64,000 nt of DNA, from positions 620,001 to 684,000 of the forward strand of contig NZ_VITH01000001.1 of NCBI RefSeq assembly GCF_007827815.1, written 5' to 3'. Below, in pieces: positions 35,022-43,259 of the stretch (the stretch's first letter is position 1; every line of letters starts with the position of its first letter). This DNA comes from Azospirillum brasilense. Lineage in GTDB: Bacteria; Pseudomonadota; Alphaproteobacteria; Azospirillales; Azospirillaceae. The position numbers were made by a program, and so were the translations under genes. The notes beneath the pieces were generated by a model. The model saw only the letters and a list, made by a program, of their open reading frames with translations. It was not told the origin of the DNA and did no database searches.

Positions 35022-35210
35022 TCACTCCGCCGCCTGACAGATCGGCGCTGCCGCGCCGTCGCGCGTCTCGCGCCGCTCCAAATCAAGGAGTTGAACCATC
35101 CGGCGCTCCACCGCGACCAGATACTCGCGCGTTTCCAACCCGCGGCACTCCCGGCTGTGCCGGCGCAGCAAAAGGATGGCTTGGTAAGAGGGATTGCGGC
35201 TCCATGGCAT
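35022..35210 (-). CDS. Possible small basic protein, 62 aa
   Basis: The product starts MPWSRNPSYQAILLLRRHSR and continues as one helical, Arg-rich stretch (LETREYLVAVERRMVQLLDL) with two cysteines. Its amphipathic pattern looks protein-like, and third-position GC is less extreme but acceptable. There is no clear Shine-Dalgarno. It could be a real small cytoplasmic protein or chance. Confidence 0.35.
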   Translation of the reverse strand: MPWSRNPSYQAILLLRRHSRECRGLETREYLVAVERRMVQLLDLERRETRDGAAAPICQAAE

Positions 35211-35652
35211 GGTCGGCTCGCGTGGAAAGACGGTGGTAGGGGCTCCAATTACAATTGAGAAATATTACGGGAATGCGAGCGGCGCCATGAAAATGATTCG
35301 TTGCGAACGGGACCCTGGTTTGCTCGGGAGGGTTACGTCCGCGGCGACCGCCACGCATGACGCGCATGTCCGGGGCCGAGAGTCGGTTGCTTTGGGAGAA
35401 GCGGCAAGCGCAGTCACGACCACTGCGTCGACGGTTGTGGCGGCCCTCGTCCATCGGGTGGTGAGGCCGCGTGATCCGATGGCCGCCGGGCGGTGGGCCG
35501 AGGCGGAATCAAAATGGAGTTATCCGGCCCGTTAATCGTTGCATCTGTGCCCCCGTGTGGCATGAACGCGCTGTGGAGTTTGGAGAACATCCACCACCGA
35601 CGATCCTGTTCCGGTTGCCACTTGCGGCGGTTCGCCCCGTTCGGGCGCAAGG
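35211..35652. other. Intergenic region before the hybrid kinase gene (442 bp)
   Basis: Open frames on both strands (for example at 35194-35535) have atypical composition and no ribosome sites, so I do not call them. A relatively AT-rich stretch at 35240-35310 (ATTACAATTGAGAAATATTACG) could hold a promoter. No operator or repeat was recognised. Confidence 0.4.
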
Positions 35653-38601
35653 ATGGCCGACCTCCTTCATCAGATTCCCTTGGCGATGCCCCATTATCTG
35701 CGTCTGTTTCTCTTGATCGTGGCCGCCGTGGTGCCGCTTGCGGCGCTCCAGTTCATGACGCAGCACAGCCTGCGGCAGGATCGGGAGAACGAGGTGCGCA
35801 ACGACACCCTGCGCCTCCTCGATCTGCTGGACGCCGAGCAGCAGCGCATCGCCGCGGAGGCGCGGCAGGTGCTCGCCACGATCGTCGAATCGGGCGTGCC
35901 GCAGGCGGGGCCGCCGTCCTGCCAGCAGGCCATGGACCGGCTGCGCGCCCGCTACCCCGCCTATCTGTCGGTGGAGGTGGCCGACCGGACGGGCCGCGTG
36001 TGGTGCGCGACCGATCCGGTCTCGCTGGGCGTCGATCTCGGCGGCATCCGCACCTTCCAGAACGCGCTGGCCAGCGGCGCCCTGACGATGGGCGAGTATG
36101 GGCTGCGCTATCCCAACCAGCGCCCCATCCTGCCCTTCCGGCTGGCCTACCCGTCGCCGGACGGCACGCCGGACGGCGTGGTGACGGTGCTTCTCGACGC
36201 CCGCTGGCTGGAGGAGAATCTGGGCCGCCGCCCCCTGCCGCCGGGCATGGAGATGGTGATCGCCGACCGCCAGGGCCATGCGGTGGCGCGCCTGCCGGAG
36301 GCGCCCGAGGCCATCGGGCAACCCCTGCCCACCGCCATGCTCCAGGCCATGCGCGCGGCGCGCGGGACCCGGTCGGTCGCCGTCTTCGAGACCGGCGGGG
36401 TGGAGCGGATGGTGGTGTCCGCCCCCCTGGAGACCGGCAGCGGCGAATCGATGATCGCCATCGGGATCGACCGCGATGCGGCGTTGCGCCCGGTCCGCGA
36501 CGCCATGGCCTTGTCGCTGGCGCTGTTCGGCGGGGCGCTCCTGCTCACCTGCCTGGGGGCGGCCTGGGGCATGCGGCAGTTCCTGCGCGTGCGCGAGCGG
36601 ATGCTGGAGACGGTGGTCGAGAAAGCCTCGGTTCTGGAGAGCACGACGGACGCCGTGGCCGAACTCGACCGGTCCTGGCGGGTGGTCTTCGTCAACGAAC
36701 GGGCGCGCGCCCTGCTGTCCGAGTCCGGGAAGGCCGTGGGCCGGAACGGACGGCAGGCCTTCGCGGAACTGATGGGCGGGGAGTCCGGACGGACCCTGCA
36801 GGAGGCCATGGAGCGGCGGGAAGCCGTGGAGTTCGAGACGCAGGGGCCGCGCAGCGGCGTCTGGTTCGCCGTGCGCGCCTTTCCCTCGCGCAAGGGGCTG
36901 GCCCTCTATTTCCGGGACGCCACGGAGCGCCGGCGCCTGGAGGACGAGCGCACGCTCCTGACCCGGCAGCTGGAGGCCGAGCGCAGCCTGCTGACGGCCA
37001 TTCTGGACCATCTGCCCTCGGGGCTGCTGGTGGCGGAGGCGCCGAGCGGGCGGATCGTCAAGGTCAACGACACGGCGCTCAGCCTGCTCGGCGGCCCGCC
37101 GCCTCCCGCCGCCGGCTGCGGCTGCGACGGCACGCGGGCCTGCAACGGCGGCGCCTGCTTCGGCGAGGGGCGCTGCCCGCTGTCCCGTGCCTTGCGGATG
37201 GGCGAGACGGTGGAGCAGGAGGACATGCCTTACACCCGGCCCGACGGCACCGCCATGACCCTGTCGGTCAGCGCCACGCCGGTCCGCGGTGCCGACGGTC
37301 GAACGACCCTGGCGATCTGCACCTTGCGCGACGTCGGGGAGCGCAAGGCGATGGAGTTGGCGCTCCAGCGCGCCAAGGAGGAGGCCGACGAGGCCAACCG
37401 CGCCAAGTCGAAGTTCCTCGCCGCGGCCAGCCACGACCTGCGCCAGCCGATGCAGTCCATGTTCCTGTTCACCGGCGTCCTGCACCGCTTCGTCGGCGAC
37501 GAACAGGGGCAGCGCAGCCTGGACATGCTGGAGCGCGGCCTGGACACGCTGAAGGGGCTGCTGGACAGCCTGCTGGACGTGTCGCGGCTGGACGCCGGGG
37601 CGGTCGATCCGCGCGTGGAGCCCTTCCCCCTGAACAATCTGCTGGACGAGATCGCCGCCTCCTACGCGCCGATCCTGGAGAGCAAGAGGCTGGCCTTCCG
37701 CATCGTGCAGGACCAGGCGGCGACGGTGCTCAGCGACCGCGTCCTGCTTGGCCGGATGGTGCGCAACCTGCTGGAGAACGCCGTCAAGTACACCGAGCGC
37801 GGGGCCGTGCAGATCGCCGTCCAGATGCAGGGCGATGGCGCACCGGGCAACGGGGCATCGGGCAATAGGACGCAAGGCGGCCGGGTGCGGATCGAGGTCA
37901 GCGACACCGGAATCGGCATCCCGCCCGATCAGTTGACCCGGATCTTCGCGGAGTTCCACCAGCTCAACAACCCGGAACGCGACCGGGCGCGCGGCCTCGG
38001 CCTCGGCCTCGCCATCGTCCAGCGGCTGTCGGCGATCCTCGATCATCCCGTGGAGGTGAAATCCCAGCCGGAGCGCGGGTCCGTCTTCGCCGTCACCGTG
38101 CCGGTCGCCCCCGTGGAGACGGCGGCGGAGACGGCCCCGCCGTCCGTGATCGCTTCCGCCTTCACCGGCGGCGGCGAGGCTCCGCGCGCCCTGCTGGTGG
38201 ACGACGACGCCATTGTCCTGCTGGGGCTGCGCGACATGTTCCGGGAATGGGGCTACGAGGTGCGGATCGCCGGTTCCACCGACGAGGCGGTGGCGAAGAT
38301 CGAGGCGGACGGGCGCATGCCCGACGTGATGCTGGTCGATTACCGCCTGCGCGAGGGGCGGGTCGGGACGGAGGCGGTGGTGCGGGTCCGCGCCATGGCC
38401 GGACGGGACGTGCCCGCGGTGATCCTGACCGGAGAAGCCGGTCCGGAATGCGAGACGGACGCCGCCGCGCATGGGCTGGAGGTGATCCGCAAGCCGGTGA
38501 CCCCGCGCCAGCTCCGGCGCGCGTTGGACCGCGCCTTGGCGAAGCGGGCGAGGACGGCGGAGGCCATGACCGGGGCGGAGGGTGAGCGTCTTCCGCTGTG
38601 A
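35653..38601 (+). CDS. Hybrid sensor histidine kinase/response regulator with periplasmic sensor and Cys-rich PAS
   Basis: The 982-aa inner-membrane protein starts with a membrane segment (about 14-34), a periplasmic sensor region of about 250 residues resembling a Cache domain, and a second membrane segment (about 292-312). A first PAS (about 325-425) and a second PAS (about 445-575) follow; the second contains a loop with Cys489, 491, 497, 502 and 508. HisKA has SHDLRQPMQS with His594. The HATPase domain has an N box NLLENAVKYT and DTGIGI; between them sits a low-complexity insert from a 15-bp repeat. The C-terminal receiver has LLVDDDA and phospho-acceptor Asp896 in LVDYR. An alternative start is 35686. 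Kinases of this layout (SHDLRQP) are common in alphaproteobacteria and their signals are mostly unknown. Confidence 0.92.
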   Translation: MADLLHQIPLAMPHYLRLFLLIVAAVVPLAALQFMTQHSLRQDRENEVRNDTLRLLDLLDAEQQRIAAEARQVLATIVESGVPQAGPPSCQQAMDRLRARYPAYLSVEVADRTGRVWCATDPVSLGVDLGGIRTFQNALASGALTMGEYGLRYPNQRPILPFRLAYPSPDGTPDGVVTVLLDARWLEENLGRRPLPPGMEMVIADRQGHAVARLPEAPEAIGQPLPTAMLQAMRAARGTRSVAVFETGGVERMVVSAPLETGSGESMIAIGIDRDAALRPVRDAMALSLALFGGALLLTCLGAAWGMRQFLRVRERMLETVVEKASVLESTTDAVAELDRSWRVVFVNERARALLSESGKAVGRNGRQAFAELMGGESGRTLQEAMERREAVEFETQGPRSGVWFAVRAFPSRKGLALYFRDATERRRLEDERTLLTRQLEAERSLLTAILDHLPSGLLVAEAPSGRIVKVNDTALSLLGGPPPPAAGCGCDGTRACNGGACFGEGRCPLSRALRMGETVEQEDMPYTRPDGTAMTLSVSATPVRGADGRTTLAICTLRDVGERKAMELALQRAKEEADEANRAKSKFLAAASHDLRQPMQSMFLFTGVLHRFVGDEQGQRSLDMLERGLDTLKGLLDSLLDVSRLDAGAVDPRVEPFPLNNLLDEIAASYAPILESKRLAFRIVQDQAATVLSDRVLLGRMVRNLLENAVKYTERGAVQIAVQMQGDGAPGNGASGNRTQGGRVRIEVSDTGIGIPPDQLTRIFAEFHQLNNPERDRARGLGLGLAIVQRLSAILDHPVEVKSQPERGSVFAVTVPVAPVETAAETAPPSVIASAFTGGGEAPRALLVDDDAIVLLGLRDMFREWGYEVRIAGSTDEAVAKIEADGRMPDVMLVDYRLREGRVGTEAVVRVRAMAGRDVPAVILTGEAGPECETDAAAHGLEVIRKPVTPRQLRRALDRALAKRARTAEAMTGAEGERLPL
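37829..37888 (+). repeat. Four 15-bp units related to the array at 1231-1320
   Basis: Units start at 37829, 37844, 37859 and 37874 and share the pattern RGGGCRAYnGGnnCn with the first array. They are read in frame as GDGAP-GNGAS-GNRTQ-like pentapeptides in the ATP-binding domain of the kinase, at a surface loop between the N and G1 boxes. Confidence 0.65.
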
Positions 38602-38910
38602 GGAGCCCCGCGGCGGGTTGAGCCCGCTGGACAAAGAAAGTGGCCCGCCGTCCGGTCGGACGGCGGGCTCTTGAGGTGCAAAACAGGGAGGCACACGCCC
38701 TTGGGGCAGACTGAAGATAGCGACGGGCCCCTCCCCGCGCGAAAGGGTGAAAGTCGTAGCGTCCGGCGTGTCCGGGGTGCGCCGAAGGGAGCGGACGTCC
38801 TCCCCGAAAAAATGACCGCCCCGAACGATTTCGCTTGAGCACCGCCGTCGGCACGGCTATATCAGCGCTCCCGCGTCGCCCCAAGGGATGCGGGACAAAG
38901 AGCAGACGAT
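38602..38910. other. Intergenic region between the kinase gene and tRNA-Leu (309 bp)
   Basis: It begins with the kinase terminator (38643-38672). The rest holds no credible gene. The tRNA promoter must lie near 38850-38905, where CGAACGATTTCGCTTGAGC and GGCTATATCAGC are the only AT-containing stretches; TATATC at 38857-38862 is a possible -10. Confidence 0.45.
38643..38672 (+). terminator. Probable intrinsic terminator of the kinase gene
   Basis: GCCCGCCGTCC pairs perfectly with GGACGGCGGGC around GGTC, 42 bases after the stop codon. The following TCTTG is a poor T-run, so termination may be incomplete. Confidence 0.65.
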
Positions 38911-38997
38911 GCGCTTGTGGCGGAATTGGTAGACGCGCTAGGTTCAGGTCCTAGTGGCTGAAAGGCCGTGGGGGTTCGAGTCCCTCCAAGCGCACCA
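38911..38997 (+). tRNA. tRNA-Leu, anticodon CAG
   Basis: The acceptor GCGCTTG pairs with CAAGCGC, and the D-arm GTGGCGGAATTGGTAGACGC is identical to the other tRNA-Leu. The anticodon stem CTAGG/CCTAG holds the loop TTCAGGT. A long class II variable arm and TTCGAGTC are present, and 3' ACCA is encoded. CAG decodes CTG, the dominant leucine codon of this genome. Confidence 0.96.
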
Positions 38998-39026
38998 ACA
39001 CTTCTTGTGTTGGTCTGATCATAAGT

Positions 39027-39102
<76 letters not shown>

Positions 39103-39107
39103 TCATG

Positions 39108-39142
39108 AAGCCAGCAACCCCGACGGGTTGCTGGCTTTTTCC
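39108..39142 (+). terminator. Intrinsic terminator of the tRNA operon
   Basis: AAGCCAGCAACCC pairs perfectly with GGGTTGCTGGCTT around CGAC and continues into TTTCCTTTT. It starts 5 bases after the tRNA-Ala CCA. Confidence 0.93.
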
Positions 39143-39362
39143 TTTTGGTGCCGGCGCCGCGGCTGATCCGATGCCGCGGCGCGGACCCGGTGCGCCGGCC
39201 CGCGCGCCCGGACGCCTCTCTGGGGGCTTGAGGCGACAAGGCGAAGCGGTCCGCCACGCCCCGCCGCGGATGGCGGGGCCGGTCAAGACCTTGAACCGGC
39301 TACCCTTCGAACCGGGCGGGCAAGCCGCGTGGAACCAAGTCCGCGGCCACCCCGCCCGTGCC

Positions 39363-39887
39363 TCACGCCTGCCCGACGCTGTGCCCGGCACCACGCCCGC
39401 GGCGACCCCGCGCGGCGGGCGGATCGACAACCCCGACCTCCGCGCCAAGAGCCGGGTCGCCGGCACCGTCGGCCTGGTCGGCGCAGCGCTCGGCCAGTTC
39501 GCGGATCGCCCCGCGGATCTCCGGATCGCGGATGTTCTGGAAATAGCGGGCGAGCATCAACGCCTCGCGGGAGCGCAGCGTGCCTTCGGTCTCTTCCGCC
39601 TGCGGGCTGACGGTTCCCGCCTCCTGGGCGGCGTGGCGTTCCTCCAGCCCCTCGAAGAAGACGGAGACCGGGACCCGGAAGAACTGCGCCAGCTTGAACA
39701 GCCGGCTGGCCGAAACCCGGTTGAAACCACGTTCGTACTTCTGAAGCTGCTGGAAGGTCAGACCCAGAGCGGACGCGACATCGCTCTGACTCAAACCGGC
39801 GAGCATGCGCAACTCGCGCAGGCGCTGCCCAACAAACACATCGACCTCGTTGAGGCCTTCCTTCTTCTCACGTCCACGTCTTTTCAC
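39363..39887 (-). CDS. XRE-family helix-turn-helix regulator
   Basis: The product is 174 aa. The GTG at 39887 is preferred because GGGGGA lies 5-6 bases before it; a start at 40001 would add 38 residues with no domain. After a basic leader, residues 15-70 form a Cro/C1-type domain: VGQRLRELRMLAGLSQSDVASALGLTFQQLQKYERGFNRVSASRLFKLA in pieces is the textbook pattern. The C-terminal half has a helical segment (ALMLARYFQNI, IRGAIRELAERCA) and a Gly/Arg-rich tail. Similar stand-alone XRE proteins are common in Rhodospirillales. Neighbours (tRNAs, fliF operon) do not tell its target. Confidence 0.85.
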   Translation of the reverse strand: MKRRGREKKEGLNEVDVFVGQRLRELRMLAGLSQSDVASALGLTFQQLQKYERGFNRVSASRLFKLAQFFRVPVSVFFEGLEERHAAQEAGTVSPQAEETEGTLRSREALMLARYFQNIRDPEIRGAIRELAERCADQADGAGDPALGAEVGVVDPPAARGRRGRGAGHSVGQA

Positions 39888-40426
39888 GGCATTCCCCCAT
39901 CGGCAACGGTGGCAAAGCCCCATGTCGCGCGAAGCAACATTCGGTTTTGCGTTGGAAAGATTCCGACGTGCTTGTGCCACGATCTTTTTGGTATCGGACA
40001 AGCGACCATTGCAACTCAGCTATGACGTCGAGGTCGCAAAGTCAACCACCGCTGCGATATTTACTACCTACGTCCAAACAAACCCTAGAAAGAGAATGGG
40101 TATATGCAAGCAGATCATTCTTTCTTTCGAGGTAATTTTTAATTGCTTGCCTCGGAAACAATCGCAACGCCGCGCCTTTACGGAGAGAGGCCGCTCCGCT
40201 TCTCGCCCGCCGGTCGGCAAAGGAGCGTTGCCGGCGCGCATCGGTAGGCACATTTTGCCGGGCACTGGGCAATTTCTGCCCATGAATTAACGCTCTCTTC
40301 ATCAAGACAGGCCAGCATGCGCGCTTAAGGCAAGGACCGGCGCGGTTTTTGCAAATTCCCTATTCTGCGTCTGCGAAATCAAGAACTTCCCGGAGATCAC
40401 CGGGGCATCCGATCGGGGACTAGCGC
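39888..40426. other. Divergent region between the XRE gene and the fliF operon (539 bp)
   Basis: No gene is supported. The stretch 39900-40150 is the most AT-rich part of the neighbourhood (ATATTTACTACCTACG, TTCTTTCTTTCGAGG) and may be the XRE promoter region. The right part carries the sigma-54-type promoter at 40338-40353. Confidence 0.5.
40338..40353 (+). promoter_or_regulatory. Candidate sigma-54 promoter of the fliF operon
   Basis: CGGCGC-GGTTT-TTGCA matches the -24/-12 consensus TGGCAC-N5-TTGCA with both invariant elements, GG and GC, exactly ten bases apart. It lies 74 bases before the fliF start. The sigma-54 activator FlbD is encoded in the same operon, and FlbD-type control of fliF is known from Caulobacter. 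Confidence 0.6.
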
Positions 40427-42091
40427 GTGAACAACCTTCTGCAGACATTGCGCAACCTGGGTCCCGCGCGCCTGGCCGCCATCGGCGGCGTCGGCCTGCT
40501 CCTGATCGGATTCTTCGTTTACCTGATGACGCGCCTCTCCACCCCGGAGATGGAGCTTCTCTACGCCGAACTCCAGCCCACCGAGGCCGCGGCCATCGCC
40601 AAGAAGCTGGAGGAGGCGAAAGTCCCCTTCACGGTGGACAAGACCGGCACGAAGATCATGGTCGCCGCCGAGCAGGTGGGACCGACCCGCATGCGGATGG
40701 CCGCGGCCGGCCTGCCGTCGGGCGGCTCCATCGGCTACGAGCTGTTCGACAAGGGCGAAGGCTTCGGCGCCACCAGCTTCATGCAGAACATCAACCACCT
40801 GCGCGCCCTGGAAGGCGAGATGGCGCGCACGGTGCAGACGCTGAACGGCGTGCAGAGCGCCCGCGTCCATCTGGTGCTGCCCAAGCGCGAGCTGTTCGCG
40901 CGCCAGCAGAATCCGGCGACGGCCAGCATCTTCATAAAGCTGCGCCCCGGCGCCCAACTGTCGCGCGAGAACATCCAGGCGATCCAGCACCTGATCGCCG
41001 CCTCCGTGCCGAACCTCGACCCCAGCCGCATCTCCATCGTCGACGACAAGGGCACCCTGCTCGCCCGCGGCACCGGCAACGACAGCGCGGACGCCATGCT
41101 GGCCTCGGCGGAGGAGAAGAAGGTCGCCTACGAGAGCCGCGTCGCCCGCATCATCGAGGATCTGCTGGGCCGCACCGTCGGCTACGGCAAGGTGCGGGCG
41201 GAGGTGTCGGCGGACCTCGACTTCGACCGCATCACCACGCAATCCGAAATCTTCGATCCGGAAAGCCAGGTCGTCCGCTCCACCCAGACGGTGACGGAGG
41301 CGAACGAGAGCCACGACCGCGACCCGCTGTCGCCGGTCACCGTGGACCAGAACCTGCCGACCGCGCAGTCGGGCAACAACGCCGGGCCGATCTCGCAGAA
41401 CAAGCAGAACCGCAGCGAAGAGACGATCAACTACGAGATCAGCCGGACCACCAAGAACCACGTCCGCGAATCCGGACAGGTCCGCCGCCTGTCGGTCGCG
41501 GTTCTGGTCGACGGCACCTACAGCCTGCCCAGGGACGGCAACCCGGCGGCCTACCAGCCGCGGCCGGAGCAGGAGCTGGAGAGCATCAAGGCGCTCGTCC
41601 GCTCCGCCGTCGGCCTCGACGCCGTGCGCGGCGACACGCTGGAAGTCATCAACATGCGCTTCTGGTCGCCGGAAGACGACGTCCAGAAGCCGGAGGAGCT
41701 GTTCCTCGGCATGACCAAGGACGACCTGTTCCGCATCGCCGAGATGGTCGTGCTGGGCATCGTCGCCGTCCTCATCATCCTGCTGGTCATCCGCCCGCTG
41801 ATCACCCGCGCCTTCGAGAAGGCCGACCAGCAGGAGGAGGACGACATGGACCGCCTGCTGGCCGACCAGAGCGGCATGCCCGCCGCCCTGGCCGCGCCGA
41901 CCGGCGCCCTGGCCCAGGACCTCGCCCTGGAGGCCGCCCAGGCCGACGAGGAGCTGGAGCAGATGATCGACATCAACCGCGTCGAAGGCCGCGTCCGCGC
42001 CTCCTCGCTGCGCAAGGTGGGCGAGATCGTGGAGAAGCACCCGGAGGAAGCGGTGTCGATCCTGCGCAACTGGTTGTATCAGGAGAGCTGA
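40427..42091 (+). CDS. fliF: Flagellar MS-ring protein FliF
   Basis: The 554-aa inner-membrane ring protein is the base of the flagellum. It starts with GTG. Membrane segments lie at about residues 14-36 and 440-462. The YscJ/FliF ring-building domains contain MELLYAELQPTEAAAI, YELFDKGEGFGATSFMQNINHLRALEGEMARTV in pieces, and the LVLPKRELFARQQNPATASI motif. The C-terminal helix VEKHPEEAVSILRNWLYQES is the FliG-binding tail. It is first in the operon, 4 bases before fliH. No fliG lies in the window. Confidence 0.97.
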   Translation: MNNLLQTLRNLGPARLAAIGGVGLLLIGFFVYLMTRLSTPEMELLYAELQPTEAAAIAKKLEEAKVPFTVDKTGTKIMVAAEQVGPTRMRMAAAGLPSGGSIGYELFDKGEGFGATSFMQNINHLRALEGEMARTVQTLNGVQSARVHLVLPKRELFARQQNPATASIFIKLRPGAQLSRENIQAIQHLIAASVPNLDPSRISIVDDKGTLLARGTGNDSADAMLASAEEKKVAYESRVARIIEDLLGRTVGYGKVRAEVSADLDFDRITTQSEIFDPESQVVRSTQTVTEANESHDRDPLSPVTVDQNLPTAQSGNNAGPISQNKQNRSEETINYEISRTTKNHVRESGQVRRLSVAVLVDGTYSLPRDGNPAAYQPRPEQELESIKALVRSAVGLDAVRGDTLEVINMRFWSPEDDVQKPEELFLGMTKDDLFRIAEMVVLGIVAVLIILLVIRPLITRAFEKADQQEEDDMDRLLADQSGMPAALAAPTGALAQDLALEAAQADEELEQMIDINRVEGRVRASSLRKVGEIVEKHPEEAVSILRNWLYQES

Positions 42092-42095
42092 CGCG

Positions 42096-42866
42096 ATGAG
42101 TTCGGTCCGCAAATTCCTGTTCGACGAGTCCTTCGACGTGGACGCGCCGCCGCGCCGCCAGCATCAGGCCGACGACGACTATTTCGACAACATCCCCCTG
42201 CCGGAACCGGAGCCCGAACCGGAACCGGAGCTGCCGCCCGAGCCGCCGCCGCCGGTGTTTGGCGAGGCCGATCTGGCCGCCGCCCGCGCCGCCGGCTTCA
42301 CGGAGGGCGAGACCGCCGGCAAGTCGACCGGCTACGGCAAGGGCTTCGTGGACGGCAACAACGCCGGCCGCAAGGATGGCTACGAGCAGGCCCGCGTCGA
42401 GATCGAGGCGACGGTGCAGGCGCGGATCGCCAACGCGCTGGAAACCGTCGGCAACGGCGTGCAGCATCTGCTGAACGAGCATTACGCCACCAGCGCCCAG
42501 CGGGCCGACCAGCCCGTGCACATCGCGCTGGCCATCGTGCGCAAGCTGATGCCGGAACTGGCGCGGCGCGGCGGGCTGCTGGAGGTGGAAGGGCTGGTGC
42601 GCGCCTGCCTGACCGACCTGATCGACGAGCCGCGCCTGGTGGTGCGCGTCGCCGACGACATGGTGGACGCGGTGCGCGAGCATCTGGACCAGGTGATCGC
42701 CGCCCGCGGCTTCGGCGCCAAGCTGATGGTGGTGGGCGATTCCGGCCTCGCGCCGGGAAGCTGCCGGATCGAATGGGCCGAAGGCGGGGTGGAGCGCGAC
42801 ACCGCCGGCCTGCTCGCCCAGATCGAACGGCGGATGGCCGGCCTGCTGGAGGCCCCGCCGGGGTGA
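42096..42866 (+). CDS. fliH: FliH-like flagellar export ATPase regulator (FlbE type)
   Basis: The 256-aa cytoplasmic protein has an N-terminal acidic Pro/Glu repeat (PEPEPEPEPE, about residues 35-52), followed by GFTEGETAGKSTGYGKGFVDG. The latter is the GxxxG-rich helix typical of FliH/YscL. The C-terminal 130 residues (IALAIVRKLMPEL, LVVRVADDMVDAV, GSCRIEWAEGGVERD) form the FliH domain that binds FliI. It sits between fliF and fliN, as in other alphaproteobacteria, where it is also called FlbE. Confidence 0.9.
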   Translation: MSSVRKFLFDESFDVDAPPRRQHQADDDYFDNIPLPEPEPEPEPELPPEPPPPVFGEADLAAARAAGFTEGETAGKSTGYGKGFVDGNNAGRKDGYEQARVEIEATVQARIANALETVGNGVQHLLNEHYATSAQRADQPVHIALAIVRKLMPELARRGGLLEVEGLVRACLTDLIDEPRLVVRVADDMVDAVREHLDQVIAARGFGAKLMVVGDSGLAPGSCRIEWAEGGVERDTAGLLAQIERRMAGLLEAPPG

Positions 42867-42929
42867 CATCCCCGCGGGTTGGATGGCGCACAGGATTTTT
42901 TAAGGTTCTAAGGGCTTCTGGAGACTTCG

Positions 42930-43259
42930 ATGGCCAAGGACAGCTTCTCCCTCGACGAGTTGGACGGCGGCGGCCGCAGCGACATTGCGGAGTATGAGAC
43001 CGGCCTGGGTCCAGCCAAGGATCTGGAAGCGGTCTACGACATCCCCGTCCAGATCTCCGCCGTGCTCGGCAAATCGACCATGCAGGTCAGCCAGCTGCTC
43101 AAGCTCGGGCGCGGCGCGGTGGTGGAGCTGGACCGCAAGGTCGGCGAAGCCATCGACATCTATGTGAACAACCGTCTGGTCGCCCGCGGCGAGGTCGTCG
43201 TGGTGGAGGACCGGCTGGGCATCACCATGACCGAAATCATCAAGTCGGACCGCGGATGA
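42930..43259 (+). CDS. fliN: Flagellar motor switch protein FliN
   Basis: The 109-aa C-ring protein starts with about 35 variable residues. The SpoA/FliN domain follows: YDIPVQISAVLGKSTMQVSQLLKLGRGAVVELDRKVGEAIDIYVNNRLVARGEVVVVEDRLG is the classic pattern when read in pieces. It stops within the start codon region of the next gene (4-base overlap ATGA), which indicates coupling. It interacts with FliM/FliG and phosphorylated CheY. Confidence 0.96.
   Translation: MAKDSFSLDELDGGGRSDIAEYETGLGPAKDLEAVYDIPVQISAVLGKSTMQVSQLLKLGRGAVVELDRKVGEAIDIYVNNRLVARGEVVVVEDRLGITMTEIIKSDRG

Noticed and set aside
35083..35535. Two overlapping open frames on opposite strands (35083-35454 minus, 35194-35535 plus)
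   Set aside because: Neither has a ribosome site, a recognisable motif or typical codon use; the region is treated as intergenic.
35509..38694. 1061-aa reverse open frame over the histidine kinase
   Set aside because: The forward strand carries complete PAS, HisKA, HATPase and receiver motifs. The reverse product is low-complexity with no domain.
38998..39026. AACAC-TTCTT-GTGTT mini-hairpin between the two tRNAs as a terminator
   Set aside because: The stem is only 5 bp with no T-run; it is more likely a processing spacer of a common tRNA transcript.
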